Source: Bacteriovoracia bacterium
GTDB lineage: Bacteria > Bdellovibrionota > Bacteriovoracia > Bacteriovoracales > Bacteriovoracaceae
NCBI GenBank assembly: GCA_030426585.1
Contig: JAUHYH010000004.1
Location: forward strand, 1 to 40,167
Direction: 5' to 3'
Length of the DNA stretch: 40,167 bases
Under the pieces are notes generated by a model. It worked only from the letters and a program-made list of their open reading frames with translations. It ran no database searches and had not been told where the DNA came from. The position numbers were made by a program, and so were the translations under genes. Within the stretch, counting starts at the first letter, position 1, and each line of letters begins with the position of its first letter. Below are positions 17,588-27,834 of the stretch, piece by piece.

Positions 17588-19783
17588 ATGTTGAATTTGA
17601 TCCTATATTACCAGACCCAGAGCCTTAACCAAGCGTTTTTTTCTAATAAGGAAAACCTTATTATTGTACCGGGTCCGGTCGAGGCTGATGAAGTTCGAAA
17701 GTCAGGAGCCTATGCAGAAGTTCGTACAATTGCTGAGTTTCTAAGAAACTTGGACAAGGATATTCGACCGACTAGAAAGTCTGAGCTTTATCACTTATTG
17801 GCAACACTTTGTAAGAATGTAGATCAAGAACTAAAGATATCTGAATTCGATGAAGTTTTTAAATGGTTAACAGATATTAGAAACAATATTGGAGATGAAG
17901 AAGTTATTGAAGAAATCTTTTCTCTTTTTGATGAAAAAACGTCTAAGTTACTGTTCTATTGTTCCGAATTTATTAATAAAAGCGATTATTTTGATGAAGC
18001 AAAAATTTATAAATGTTTAATAGAAAAAGAGAGGAGTCTTGAAAGAGGTAAGATTGTTTTTACAGGATTTAAGCATCTAAGTTCGCTACAATTAGACTTC
18101 TTGGGAGCCCTGGCAAAAGTTAATAATATCTTTGTAACAGCACCTTATTTGGTCTTTCAGAAATCAGAACATAATGATTGGATTCAATGGGGAAGTTTTG
18201 ATAATCAGGAAATAATAGATTCAGAAGGAGATCACATCGGATCTGTTCTTCCTCTAGAGAAGTCTCAGCTTGCAAAATTCTTAGGAACTCAAAAAAACGA
18301 AGGCTTTATTTATTTTTCAAATCAGATAAGCCTCGATAAGTTTGCAAAATTTGGTCAATATAAATCGCAAGCTAAGTTTTCAATTGACTACTTTAGAGTT
18401 GAAAAGGACTGGCTAAGAAAAGAATTTAGACAAGTTTCTTTAACTCCAATGAAGGTTGAGAAATTTCTTGAAGTACTCACGAAAGATGTAGGAAGGTATT
18501 TTAAAAGAAAAGAGCCCAAGAGATACAAAATTCTCCTTGATTTAAAAGAGCTCATTCTTAAGACACAAGACTTAACAGATGGACTGACTCATATTGATGA
18601 TTACTACTTTAGGCTCTTCCTGAATATTATTGATTTAAATCTTCCTCGAACTTCTCTGATTTCATCAAAGGGAAGTCAATTTTTCCTAACTCCAAGGGCC
18701 TATGAATTTGGAAATTTGAAAGCAACTATCGCTTTTTTGGATTCTGACTTTTTAAACACAAGCTACAGCTTCGACACGATGCCGATTGAATTAAAAACAA
18801 GGCTTGCCCAACTTGGAGTGATTAAAAGATCGAGTGTTGAAGAAAGTTATCATATGAGTCTTGTTCAGAACTACCTCTACAATGAAGATAATGTGCTTGT
18901 TTATGAAAAAACTGATGAACATGATGAAATTTTTAAAAACTATAATCGATTTGTGGTTAATTCTCCTAGAAAAAATGAAAACAAAAACGACTATTTACAG
19001 AAAGAAATATCTGAAAAAAAACCTCCTTATTTCTCAGCTTCAAGATTACAAACTTATAAAGATTGCCCAAGGCGATATCATTTCCAATATAGAACGGATC
19101 GACTTAAAGAGGCAGTCCTTAATGATGAAGTAACCGCTTTTGAAAAAGGGAACTGGGAGCATCAAATTATTAAGGATTATTTCGAAGGAAAAGAAAAATC
19201 TGAAATTTTTGTATCTGAGCAACTTGAAATCACTCTAAGCAATAAAAATATCAAAAGAGGTGAGTTAGAAGTTGTAAAAGCCGATTCATTAAGGCGAATA
19301 GAAAATGGAATAAGCTTTGTTAAGGAATTACTTAAAAACTACCCAGGAGGAAACTTCTCATTTGAAAAAAGTATAAACTCTAGCGATTTTAGGGGAAGCA
19401 TCGATTTATTAGTAGAGAGTGGCACCATTAAACTAGTTATTGATTTTAAAAGATCGAAGGGAAGTATTCCTTCTATGACGGAAGTGAAAAGTTTCGACTC
19501 TCTACAGGTTTTAGCTTACATAAATAGGGCCAATGTAGATGAAGGTTTTATCGGTGGGTATTTCTGTCTTGATACACCTGAAGACTCTTTATTCTTTGGA
19601 ACAGAAAAAAACTTAGGGAATTATCGTTGCCAGCCTTTTACAAAAGAGCAAGTTGAGCTTTATCGCGAATCCGAAAAAGCATTATGCTCAATAATCGAAA
19701 TGGATAAAATCTTTATCCCTAAACCGAGAAAAACACAGATTTGCACCTACTGTGACTTGAGGAATTTATGTCCAAAACAATAA
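17588..19783 (+). CDS. addB: AddB-like PD-(D/E)XK nuclease with Fe-S-type cysteines
   Basis: SASRLQTYKDCPRRYHFQYR, RGSIDLL...LVIDFKRSKG, ICTYCDLRNLCPK; directly upstream of an AddA-like helicase. Confidence 0.8.
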   Translation: MLNLILYYQTQSLNQAFFSNKENLIIVPGPVEADEVRKSGAYAEVRTIAEFLRNLDKDIRPTRKSELYHLLATLCKNVDQELKISEFDEVFKWLTDIRNNIGDEEVIEEIFSLFDEKTSKLLFYCSEFINKSDYFDEAKIYKCLIEKERSLERGKIVFTGFKHLSSLQLDFLGALAKVNNIFVTAPYLVFQKSEHNDWIQWGSFDNQEIIDSEGDHIGSVLPLEKSQLAKFLGTQKNEGFIYFSNQISLDKFAKFGQYKSQAKFSIDYFRVEKDWLRKEFRQVSLTPMKVEKFLEVLTKDVGRYFKRKEPKRYKILLDLKELILKTQDLTDGLTHIDDYYFRLFLNIIDLNLPRTSLISSKGSQFFLTPRAYEFGNLKATIAFLDSDFLNTSYSFDTMPIELKTRLAQLGVIKRSSVEESYHMSLVQNYLYNEDNVLVYEKTDEHDEIFKNYNRFVVNSPRKNENKNDYLQKEISEKKPPYFSASRLQTYKDCPRRYHFQYRTDRLKEAVLNDEVTAFEKGNWEHQIIKDYFEGKEKSEIFVSEQLEITLSNKNIKRGELEVVKADSLRRIENGISFVKELLKNYPGGNFSFEKSINSSDFRGSIDLLVESGTIKLVIDFKRSKGSIPSMTEVKSFDSLQVLAYINRANVDEGFIGGYFCLDTPEDSLFFGTEKNLGNYRCQPFTKEQVELYRESEKALCSIIEMDKIFIPKPRKTQICTYCDLRNLCPKQ

Positions 19784-22764
19784 GTCACGAACAAGATTTA
19801 GCAATTAAGAGTGAAAACGGCACGGTGCTTTCTGCGGGAGCGGGAGCAGGTAAAACCTTTGTTATTATTGAGCACTTTATAGAAATAATTCATCGTTATC
19901 GAGATAAAAAAGGTTCAGAGGGAATTGAAGATTTTTTAAGTAAGATTGTTATCATTACTTTTACAAACAAAGCTGCGAGAGAATTGAAAAAAAGAGTAGA
20001 GAATAAACTTAAACTTCTTTCTCTTGAAAGTAGCTTTTGGGAAAAGGTTTATGAAAATCGTTCGGTCTGTTTTATTGGAACGATACATTCATATTGCTTT
20101 TCGTTATTAAGAGCGTCTAAGGATTTAGAGTTTTCAAGGTTTGAAATCGTTGATGATGCAATGATAAAACAAAAAATCAAGCATGAGATCATAGAATATA
20201 TTGAAATTAATCCTCGGATTCTAGAGGATTTTTCCATAAAAGAGTTACAGCATTCTTTGGAAAAAATATTTTTCACACCACGGTTAAGAGTTCTTTGGGG
20301 AAAAGATCTAAAGTCTTTTGATGAAGATTCACTTATAGTTGATTTTTTTAATCTTTACCCTGTGGATATGAACTTCAGTTATGACAACTCTAAGAAACTA
20401 AAATGGGTTGAATTCTTAAGTTCTTTTGGAATGATGATAGAGGAGTCAGATCCGAAGAAGCGCTTAAGAAATCTTAGTCATTTATTTAATGATTTAAAGC
20501 GCTTGCCAACTCCAAGTAAAAAATCAGTTGCGCCAGAAGTCTCAAAAGCTTTCTCTGAAATAAAGGATCTGAAATCAGCATTGATAGAGTTTGCAGAGTC
20601 ATTGAATCGTTTTGATAAATCGTTAGAGTTAAGAGCACAAGAGTTACAAAAGTTGTTCTTTTCAGTATCAAAATCATATTTTGAGGATGGAAAAATTTCT
20701 TTTTCTGATATTGAGTATCTGATGCTAACGAACAAAGAATCAATTGAATCTAAAATTGAAGAAATTGTTGTGGACGAGTTTCAAGACGTTTCTTATACAC
20801 AGTTTGAAATTTTTAAAAATCTTGTGAAGGGAGATTTTAAAAAAATATTTGCTGTTGGAGATAAAAAACAAGCGATATATGGGTTCAGAGGCGGAGAAGT
20901 GTCGGTCTTCGAATCGTTAGCAGAGAAGATTACTAATAATTTGAGTATGATAGATAATTATCGTTCGTTTCAAAAAGTTGTTAAATTCAACAATGATCTT
21001 TTCCAGCCTGAGTTTCCACTCGAGAAAGTTCAAAAACCTCAAATAGAAGAAATGGGAGAAGTTTGCTTTTATGATATAGAAACTTCGAATGAAGAACCGG
21101 ATCTGAAAATACTTGAAACAGAGGCCCTTTTTAGTGTTGTACTTGAGAAACTGGAAGCTGGAGTTAGTGAGTTAGCAATACTTTACCGCTTTATGCCTCC
21201 TGCTCAAGATTTAATGAGACGACTAATTGAGCATGATATTGGATTTCATTGCTCTTTAAAAATTGCAAAAAGCCGTGATCCAATGTTGTCTATTTTTACA
21301 CATTTACTAAGTTTCAAAGTAGAGAAACAGGCAATAGAAAATGCAGCATTTTTTATTCAAGGTTATTTTGATTATTTAAATATACCTGTCACGGGTTTGT
21401 TGGATGCGATTAAAGACTTTAGTTCATCTTTAAGTTTTATGGGGCTCGATATTTCTTGGATTCGCTTTCTGTCTAGGCTTGGCGTTGATTATGGCCATGT
21501 CGATCTACACCTAAATGAAATACAACAATTAGAGGGATATTACGCGGGATCACGAACAAAGATTTTATATGCTTTAAAAGAAACAGCAGACGAAAGAATT
21601 GAAATTAATGTTTCTAGTAAATTATCTCAAGCCAAAATTCACCTTATGACTGCACATTCATCAAAAGGCCTTGAATTTGAAGAAGTAATCGTTGCGAATA
21701 TTCTTACTAATAATAGAGGGCGTAGCGATCATTTAGTTTTGGGTGAAACCCCTCTGTCTTTTAGTTATAAATACGAAAATAAACGGTATCTTACTCCGCG
21801 GTTTTTACTAGAAAGAAGAGAGTCAAGTCTCAAGCAAGAAAAAGAGTCTTTAAGGCTTTTTTATGTGGCTTGCACAAGAGCAGTGAAGAAACTCTCTTTT
21901 ATAACTGGTTTAAAATTTCACGAGAAAGTGAAAGAAAAAACTTGGGGGTATTACCTTCAAAACAATCTTCCTGATTCAAAAAAATATGATGTGAAAGATT
22001 TAAAAGTTGAGAAGTTAAGTGAAATTCGACCAATAGAACTTTTTCAAGATCTTGATTTCCAGATAACTGGAAATCAAAAGTTATATAATGTGAGCATCAT
22101 GCCTGAAGTTTCTGTGGCAAGACTATCACTTTTGAAAATTTGTCCCAAAAGGTTTTTCATAGAAGAGATTATTGGACTTGATGAAAAAGATTATGTTGTA
22201 AAAGAGAATTCGGGAGCGGGAGTAGTATCATCGGCAGAAAGAGGCACAAAAGTTCACGAGGAAATTTCCAATTTCTTTTTAACGGGTAAGCTTCCCAAGG
22301 GAAAACCTTATGAATATTTTCAAAAAGTGTTTAAGGAGTATGAATCTTTTTCCATAACCTCTGAAAAAGAAATGAAATTTCAGGTTGAAGGAAAAATGAT
22401 TAGCGGAACCCCTGATCTTGTGCTTGAAAAAGGTAGCGTTTTGGAAGTATGGGATTTTAAAACCGGAGCGCAAAGCACAGATAAAAATTTAATCTATCTT
22501 ACTCAAGCTTCTCTCTATTTATATGGTTGGATACAAAATCATCAAAAGAGCTACGAAAAAATTGTTTCAAGAGTTCTATACCTAGATGAGGGGATAACTG
22601 TAGAACAAGTCTTTAAGGGCATTTCCGAATTGGAAAGTGAAATCGAGAATCTAATTTCTCGGGTATATTTTTATCAAAAAGAATATCCGGAACATCCAAG
22701 CGAATGTTCATGCAAAGTTTTTTTTCCGACAGAATCGGTTTTGTCAGATAATCAAGTATCTTGA
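19768..22764 (+). CDS. addA: AddA-like UvrD/Rep helicase-nuclease
   Basis: Walker A SAGAGAGKTFVI, ITFTNKAARELKKRV, IVVDEFQDVSYTQFE, GDKKQAIYGFRGGE, LMTAHSSKGLEFEEVIV, LFYVACTRA, nuclease GTPDLVLEKGSVLEVWDFKTG. Confidence 0.93.
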   Translation: MSKTISHEQDLAIKSENGTVLSAGAGAGKTFVIIEHFIEIIHRYRDKKGSEGIEDFLSKIVIITFTNKAARELKKRVENKLKLLSLESSFWEKVYENRSVCFIGTIHSYCFSLLRASKDLEFSRFEIVDDAMIKQKIKHEIIEYIEINPRILEDFSIKELQHSLEKIFFTPRLRVLWGKDLKSFDEDSLIVDFFNLYPVDMNFSYDNSKKLKWVEFLSSFGMMIEESDPKKRLRNLSHLFNDLKRLPTPSKKSVAPEVSKAFSEIKDLKSALIEFAESLNRFDKSLELRAQELQKLFFSVSKSYFEDGKISFSDIEYLMLTNKESIESKIEEIVVDEFQDVSYTQFEIFKNLVKGDFKKIFAVGDKKQAIYGFRGGEVSVFESLAEKITNNLSMIDNYRSFQKVVKFNNDLFQPEFPLEKVQKPQIEEMGEVCFYDIETSNEEPDLKILETEALFSVVLEKLEAGVSELAILYRFMPPAQDLMRRLIEHDIGFHCSLKIAKSRDPMLSIFTHLLSFKVEKQAIENAAFFIQGYFDYLNIPVTGLLDAIKDFSSSLSFMGLDISWIRFLSRLGVDYGHVDLHLNEIQQLEGYYAGSRTKILYALKETADERIEINVSSKLSQAKIHLMTAHSSKGLEFEEVIVANILTNNRGRSDHLVLGETPLSFSYKYENKRYLTPRFLLERRESSLKQEKESLRLFYVACTRAVKKLSFITGLKFHEKVKEKTWGYYLQNNLPDSKKYDVKDLKVEKLSEIRPIELFQDLDFQITGNQKLYNVSIMPEVSVARLSLLKICPKRFFIEEIIGLDEKDYVVKENSGAGVVSSAERGTKVHEEISNFFLTGKLPKGKPYEYFQKVFKEYESFSITSEKEMKFQVEGKMISGTPDLVLEKGSVLEVWDFKTGAQSTDKNLIYLTQASLYLYGWIQNHQKSYEKIVSRVLYLDEGITVEQVFKGISELESEIENLISRVYFYQKEYPEHPSECSCKVFFPTESVLSDNQVS

Positions 22765-22788
22765 TCAGTTTACGGACTATGTTACTAT
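22761..22788 (+). promoter_or_regulatory. Weak putative promoter for the Glt/Agl-like cluster
   Basis: TTGATC (22761-22766), 16 nt, TACTAT (22783-22788); overlaps the addA stop codon. Confidence 0.3.
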
Positions 22789-22821
22789 TAACGTAGGCTA
22801 ACATACCAAAAATTAAAGAAA

Positions 22822-23571
22822 ATGGATCTTGTTATGAGAAAAATGCAAAACATCCTAGTGGCTTATTTTATTCTTATTTTTTCTATTCCTGCTTTTGCTG
22901 CGGAAGATAACACCGTAGATTTTGAGTGGTTGGATGATGATAAAGAAATTTATGTTTTACAAAATAGGAAGTTTAGAAAAGATACTCGTTTTAATCTTTC
23001 ACTATTAGGAACAATAAATTTGTCTGAATCATTTGTAGACACTATTGGTGGTGGATTAAAAGGGGCATATTTTTTCTCAGAGAACTGGGGGATTGAGATT
23101 GCTTTAGGACTTGGATCGCAATCAGAAAATAATAGCTTTAAAGGTGTTCGAGAACAAAGTGCACTTGCCTTTTATAGATCAATTACAAGTTATACCGCTG
23201 CTAGTGTTGTTTGGACTCCATTCTATGGAAAGTTTAATACTTTTAATTATATCTATTATTTAGATTGGTTTTTGAGCTTAGGTTTAGCCAATGTATCGAC
23301 TGAACATAATGGAAAAACATTTACTCTTGCAGGTGGGGCAATCGGATCAGGTCAACAAGTCCTTGAGAAAGACAGTTCTGCAGGATTAACTTGGTCGACA
23401 GGACTTTATTGGTATCTCACTAAAATGATGAGTATCAGGTTTGAGTTTACCGGATTTCATTATCAAGCAGATCGTTACACATCGGCTACGGTTAATAATG
23501 CAAACCCGGATACTAATAAAATCTGGTTTCACAATTATAATATGAGTGTTGGTTTAAATTTCATGTTCTAA
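22822..23571 (+). CDS. Outer-membrane beta-barrel protein of the TPR/TonB/TolQR cluster
   Basis: Signal peptide (ILIFSIPAFAAED), glycine/aromatic-rich barrel pattern, C-terminal NMSVGLNFMF. Confidence 0.8.
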   Translation: MDLVMRKMQNILVAYFILIFSIPAFAAEDNTVDFEWLDDDKEIYVLQNRKFRKDTRFNLSLLGTINLSESFVDTIGGGLKGAYFFSENWGIEIALGLGSQSENNSFKGVREQSALAFYRSITSYTAASVVWTPFYGKFNTFNYIYYLDWFLSLGLANVSTEHNGKTFTLAGGAIGSGQQVLEKDSSAGLTWSTGLYWYLTKMMSIRFEFTGFHYQADRYTSATVNNANPDTNKIWFHNYNMSVGLNFMF

Positions 23572-23591
23572 AAATATAAGGAAGAACACGG

Positions 23592-24992
23592 ATGTTCAGA
23601 ATTATTGGAAGTCTTTTAATTATTTTATCTTTTTCGGGAAATCTCTATGCGAGAAAAAAGCTATCTCACGATAGAGTACTCGAAATTTATCGAAAAAATA
23701 TTACTTATGCTTATGATAAAGGCTTTGATTACTCAGCAGTTGCTTGGATAAAAGAGTACCTTTATCTTTCAAATGGGATTATTCCTTCCGATATGACTCG
23801 TTATATAAATAGAGCGGTTTTAAAAGTAGGGGCGAAAAACTTTCAAGGTTTGAACTTAAAGGTTCTTAATAGAGGAAGAGGTTCCGTTTTTAGATATATT
23901 GCGGCCAAAAAACAGTTTTCTCTTGGTAAATATCAGGAAGCAAAAGCAGAATTGAAACGAATTAGTGGGAATAGTGCTTTCTACCCTTTCGCTCTCAATT
24001 ATCTTGCGGTCATTAATTATTTAGAGAAACAATATTCTCGATCTTTGGAGTATTTCAATACTTGCATTGCAATTTCTGATAAAGAAATGGGTAGTAAAGA
24101 TAGAGACAACTATATCTATAAGCAGTACAAAGTAAATCGAGATATTTGTATCGCTGGTAAAGCAAGAGTTTTTTATGCACAAAGAAAGCTAGATCGTGCG
24201 GATTTTCTTTATCTTGACCTTGATAAAAGTTCTATCGTTTGGCCAACTGTTTTAATTGAAGAGGCATGGAGCAGCTATTATCAACAAAACTATAATAGAA
24301 CGCTTGGTAAGCTTGTAACTTACAATGCACCTTTATTGCGATACTTCGCCAATCCTGAGATCTATGTCTTAAGAGCAATGAGTTATTTGAAACTTTGCCT
24401 CTATCCTGATGTGAACTATGTAGTTGAAGATTTTTATAAAAGATTTGAAAGCTTAGCCGGAAGAATTGAAAGAATTCTAGATAAGAATAGAAAAGGAAAA
24501 ATATATTATTACAACTTGGTGGATTCTTATCGAAGTATGAAAGATCAAGAACTAATGTATGTTATTAAAGGTATTTATAAATCTCCGAACATCAAAGCTT
24601 TTATTGATAATGTTAAGAATGCAGAAATAGAGCGAAACAGAATATATAAGATTGGTAGCGGTATAATCAAAAAGTCTCTACTCAGTAACATTAATGATTT
24701 TATCCTGACACAGAAAACAGTTATAGGGATTGCGGCGAAGGCAAAGATTCAAAAGCATGCGTTTGATCTAAGAAAAGCCTTTCAAGCGATGAGTTATATG
24801 AGACTCGAAGTCTTGGGTCGAAGAAAAGAATCTCTATACTTTGACAGAAAACTAACGGGTAAAAGAGGAGATGTTCGATATCTCGATAGAAATGATAAAC
24901 AATACTTCTGGAACTTCATTTCAGAATTTTGGTCAGATGAACTAGGTGATTATGTCTTTACACTGCCTTCGGAGTGTCCGAATGAAAAATAA
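23592..24992 (+). CDS. Exported TPR-like protein (GltC/D-like by context)
   Basis: Signal peptide; helical repeats such as AAKKQFSLGKYQEAKAELKRISGNSAFYPFALNYLAVINYLEKQYSRSLEYFNTCIAIS. Confidence 0.75.
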   Translation: MFRIIGSLLIILSFSGNLYARKKLSHDRVLEIYRKNITYAYDKGFDYSAVAWIKEYLYLSNGIIPSDMTRYINRAVLKVGAKNFQGLNLKVLNRGRGSVFRYIAAKKQFSLGKYQEAKAELKRISGNSAFYPFALNYLAVINYLEKQYSRSLEYFNTCIAISDKEMGSKDRDNYIYKQYKVNRDICIAGKARVFYAQRKLDRADFLYLDLDKSSIVWPTVLIEEAWSSYYQQNYNRTLGKLVTYNAPLLRYFANPEIYVLRAMSYLKLCLYPDVNYVVEDFYKRFESLAGRIERILDKNRKGKIYYYNLVDSYRSMKDQELMYVIKGIYKSPNIKAFIDNVKNAEIERNRIYKIGSGIIKKSLLSNINDFILTQKTVIGIAAKAKIQKHAFDLRKAFQAMSYMRLEVLGRRKESLYFDRKLTGKRGDVRYLDRNDKQYFWNFISEFWSDELGDYVFTLPSECPNEK

Positions 24993-27834
24993 AATTCTAC
25001 TATTTTTAGTATTTACGACTTCGGTTTTCGCTGAATCAGTCACAGAGAAGAGACAAGAAATTATTAATATTATTAATGAAGAGATTAAAGAAGTTAATCG
25101 TCTTTCTCGCCAATATAAGCAAAAAAACCCGAGTGTTCTTTTTAGAAAGTCAGAATTGTACTTAGAAAAAGGTCGGATCGTAAAAGAAATTGAAAATGAA
25201 AAGTTTCTAGAACTCTCTGTGCAAAAAAGACGAAAAGTAAGAAAAAACGATTACTTTAAAGGGTCTTACAGTCTTTTTGTAAGAGCAAGATCAGTCGCGA
25301 CTCAGTTATTAAAGAGTTTTCCTGGCTATGATAGATCATCTGATGTTTATTATATTCTTGGATTTAATGAGAAGGAATTTGGTTCAAATAAAAAAGCACT
25401 CGAATACCTTCAAAAGGCTGAAAAGTATGCCAAGCCTGGTTCAAAATCTCAAATAAGAGCTCAGAACGCTCTCGCAGAAATTTATTACAATCAAAAGAAA
25501 TACAGAAAAGCGATTGATTATTATGAGAAAAATCTAAAAATTCTCAAAGATCGCTGGTGGACCAAGGACGCTTATAACCTCTCATGGTCACACTTCAGAA
25601 TTAGAAATTACGAGAGAGCGATTGATCTGATGAAAAAGGTCGAAGAGCTTAGTAAGAAACCTCAATACATAGATATGAGCGGTCAAGTAGAAAAAGACAT
25701 TGGTCTCTTTTATGCTGAGTCGGGAAAGATTAGAGAGGGTGTAGAACACTATAAAAGATACGGGAAAGATTACACTTTAGAGCTCATTACAATTGCAACT
25801 TTTTTAAGAGAGCAAGGAAAGTACGCTCAGGCGCTCTCTGTTCTAACTGAAGCTTTGAAAATTAGTAAAACAGATAAGAATCGAGCAAAAATTCTTATTT
25901 CAAGAATTCAACTTTTTGATAAATACGAGAAGTTTAACTATCACTTAAAAGATTGTATTTCACTCTATAAACTCACTAAAAATTATGAGTTAACAAGTGA
26001 TCAGAAAGAACTTTTTAAATTTCAAATCAAACGACAGGTAGGGAAACTTCAGAAACAGATCGCGAATCCTACTTACAAGAAATCAAAAGCAGTTACAGAG
26101 CAAAAGATTAAAGCTGTTGTAAGTTATTTGGCTTTATTAAAAGACCTTGAACCAAACAAGAAGGATGATTCAAACTTTTATATGGCAGAGACATATTACC
26201 AAGGTGATTTTTTCGATAAAGCAATTGACAGTTACCAAGCAGCATTTAAAGAGGCTAGTAAAAGAGGCGATAAAAAAATAATGAAGCTTTCAATGGAAGG
26301 AATGCTTTCAGCGATTGGTCAGCCAATGTCTAAATTTCCAAATAGAGATAAATATATTTATCCTGTTTTTAATTCATATCTCGCTTATGATTCAAGGTCG
26401 ACAAAAGCAAAAGAAATTTACAAAAGACTTTATAAAAATCAGTATGAGAAGAAAAATTCCGTTGAGATGAAGAAGCTTCTTACCAAGTATGCCAATCTCT
26501 TTCCAAAAGATGTGAAAAACCAAGAGAAGATGGTTAACTCATTAATTGAGGTTTACAACAACAAGAAAGAAACAGGGCAGCTTGCACTTTTAATGTCTGA
26601 AATTTCAGATGGTAAATTTAAAATATCTTCTAAAACCAAGAAAGAATTGTTTGCGGTTTATCAAAAAATTGAAATTAAACGAATTGAGCAAGATCTTGCA
26701 AAGGGTAATTATAAAGAAGCAATCAATGGTTATCTTAAAATTTACTCAAATGATAAAACCACAACAAAGGCAAGAGCGAACGCTGCTTATAACTTAATGG
26801 CAATATCCTTGAAAGGTCAGAAGCTTCAGGAGACATATAACTGGGGCCTTAAAGCTTCCAAAATTATGACGGATAAGGATTTCTATACTTACAGAAGTTC
26901 TTTCTTGTCTGTGAGTAAATATCTTTTTGAACGACTTCAATTTAGTGCTTCTGCCGATCTTTCACATAGGACACTTGGGAAAATTTGTAAGGCTAAAACA
27001 AAGCTTAAGTCTCAATTTTTTAATAATGCTGTTATTAACTATAGAGCTCATGGGAATATTAATAAACTGAAATCATTAAGAAGACTCGTGAAAATTTGTG
27101 GCTTACCAACAAGTTCATTAGTCCTACTTGATAGAGAAGTATTAGGCCTTTATCATGAAAGTCAAAAGTATGAGAGCCTTGGTCTTTATATTGGATCAGT
27201 AAGAGGGAATAAAGAAATTCATCCTGATCTCGCATATTACTCTACTCTTATTTATAACTATTATTTAGAAAAGAAGATTTTCTATAAATTAAAAGAATGG
27301 AAAGCGACAATTCTTAGCTATTATAATTCAAGTCAGAAAATGAATAAAAAGGTTCCCGTGCAAGTCTTGGATTCAATTGCAAGTTTTAATATGGGAAGCC
27401 TTGAAAGTTTGGATAATAAAATTGACCAAGTTAAGCTTTCTTTTCCTGAAAGTGTTTTTAACTCAAGGTTACAAAGAAAATTGCAAATGCTAAACTCGCT
27501 TACTGCAGAAGCTCTAAAAATCCAAAAGATTGGTTCTGGAAGAGGAATCGTTACTGCTTTTGAAATTCTCGTTTCCTCATATTTGAAAGTCGCTGAAGAA
27601 ATTAACGTTTTTGAACCAAAAGGTAAAAGTCCTCAATACGTTGCAAGCTTTAAGAAGTCGATGAGAGAGATCATTTCTCCGTTAATCAAAAAAGCCAATG
27701 AATATGAAAGACAAGCCCAAAAAATTATTAGCAAAGATGAGATCCTGACTGAGTACAAGAGTCGATATCGAAACTTTAGCTATAATGTTTTTGATAATAT
27801 GAAGTTTTACGATTATGAGAGGGTGGGAAGATGA
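24982..27834 (+). CDS. Large exported TPR-repeat protein (GltD/AgmU-like by context)
   Basis: MKNKILLFLVFTTSVFAES signal peptide; many TPRs (e.g. AQNALAEIYYNQKKYRKAIDYYEKNLKIL; NFYMAETYYQGDFFDKAIDSYQAAFKEA). Confidence 0.82.
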   Translation: MKNKILLFLVFTTSVFAESVTEKRQEIINIINEEIKEVNRLSRQYKQKNPSVLFRKSELYLEKGRIVKEIENEKFLELSVQKRRKVRKNDYFKGSYSLFVRARSVATQLLKSFPGYDRSSDVYYILGFNEKEFGSNKKALEYLQKAEKYAKPGSKSQIRAQNALAEIYYNQKKYRKAIDYYEKNLKILKDRWWTKDAYNLSWSHFRIRNYERAIDLMKKVEELSKKPQYIDMSGQVEKDIGLFYAESGKIREGVEHYKRYGKDYTLELITIATFLREQGKYAQALSVLTEALKISKTDKNRAKILISRIQLFDKYEKFNYHLKDCISLYKLTKNYELTSDQKELFKFQIKRQVGKLQKQIANPTYKKSKAVTEQKIKAVVSYLALLKDLEPNKKDDSNFYMAETYYQGDFFDKAIDSYQAAFKEASKRGDKKIMKLSMEGMLSAIGQPMSKFPNRDKYIYPVFNSYLAYDSRSTKAKEIYKRLYKNQYEKKNSVEMKKLLTKYANLFPKDVKNQEKMVNSLIEVYNNKKETGQLALLMSEISDGKFKISSKTKKELFAVYQKIEIKRIEQDLAKGNYKEAINGYLKIYSNDKTTTKARANAAYNLMAISLKGQKLQETYNWGLKASKIMTDKDFYTYRSSFLSVSKYLFERLQFSASADLSHRTLGKICKAKTKLKSQFFNNAVINYRAHGNINKLKSLRRLVKICGLPTSSLVLLDREVLGLYHESQKYESLGLYIGSVRGNKEIHPDLAYYSTLIYNYYLEKKIFYKLKEWKATILSYYNSSQKMNKKVPVQVLDSIASFNMGSLESLDNKIDQVKLSFPESVFNSRLQRKLQMLNSLTAEALKIQKIGSGRGIVTAFEILVSSYLKVAEEINVFEPKGKSPQYVASFKKSMREIISPLIKKANEYERQAQKIISKDEILTEYKSRYRNFSYNVFDNMKFYDYERVGR

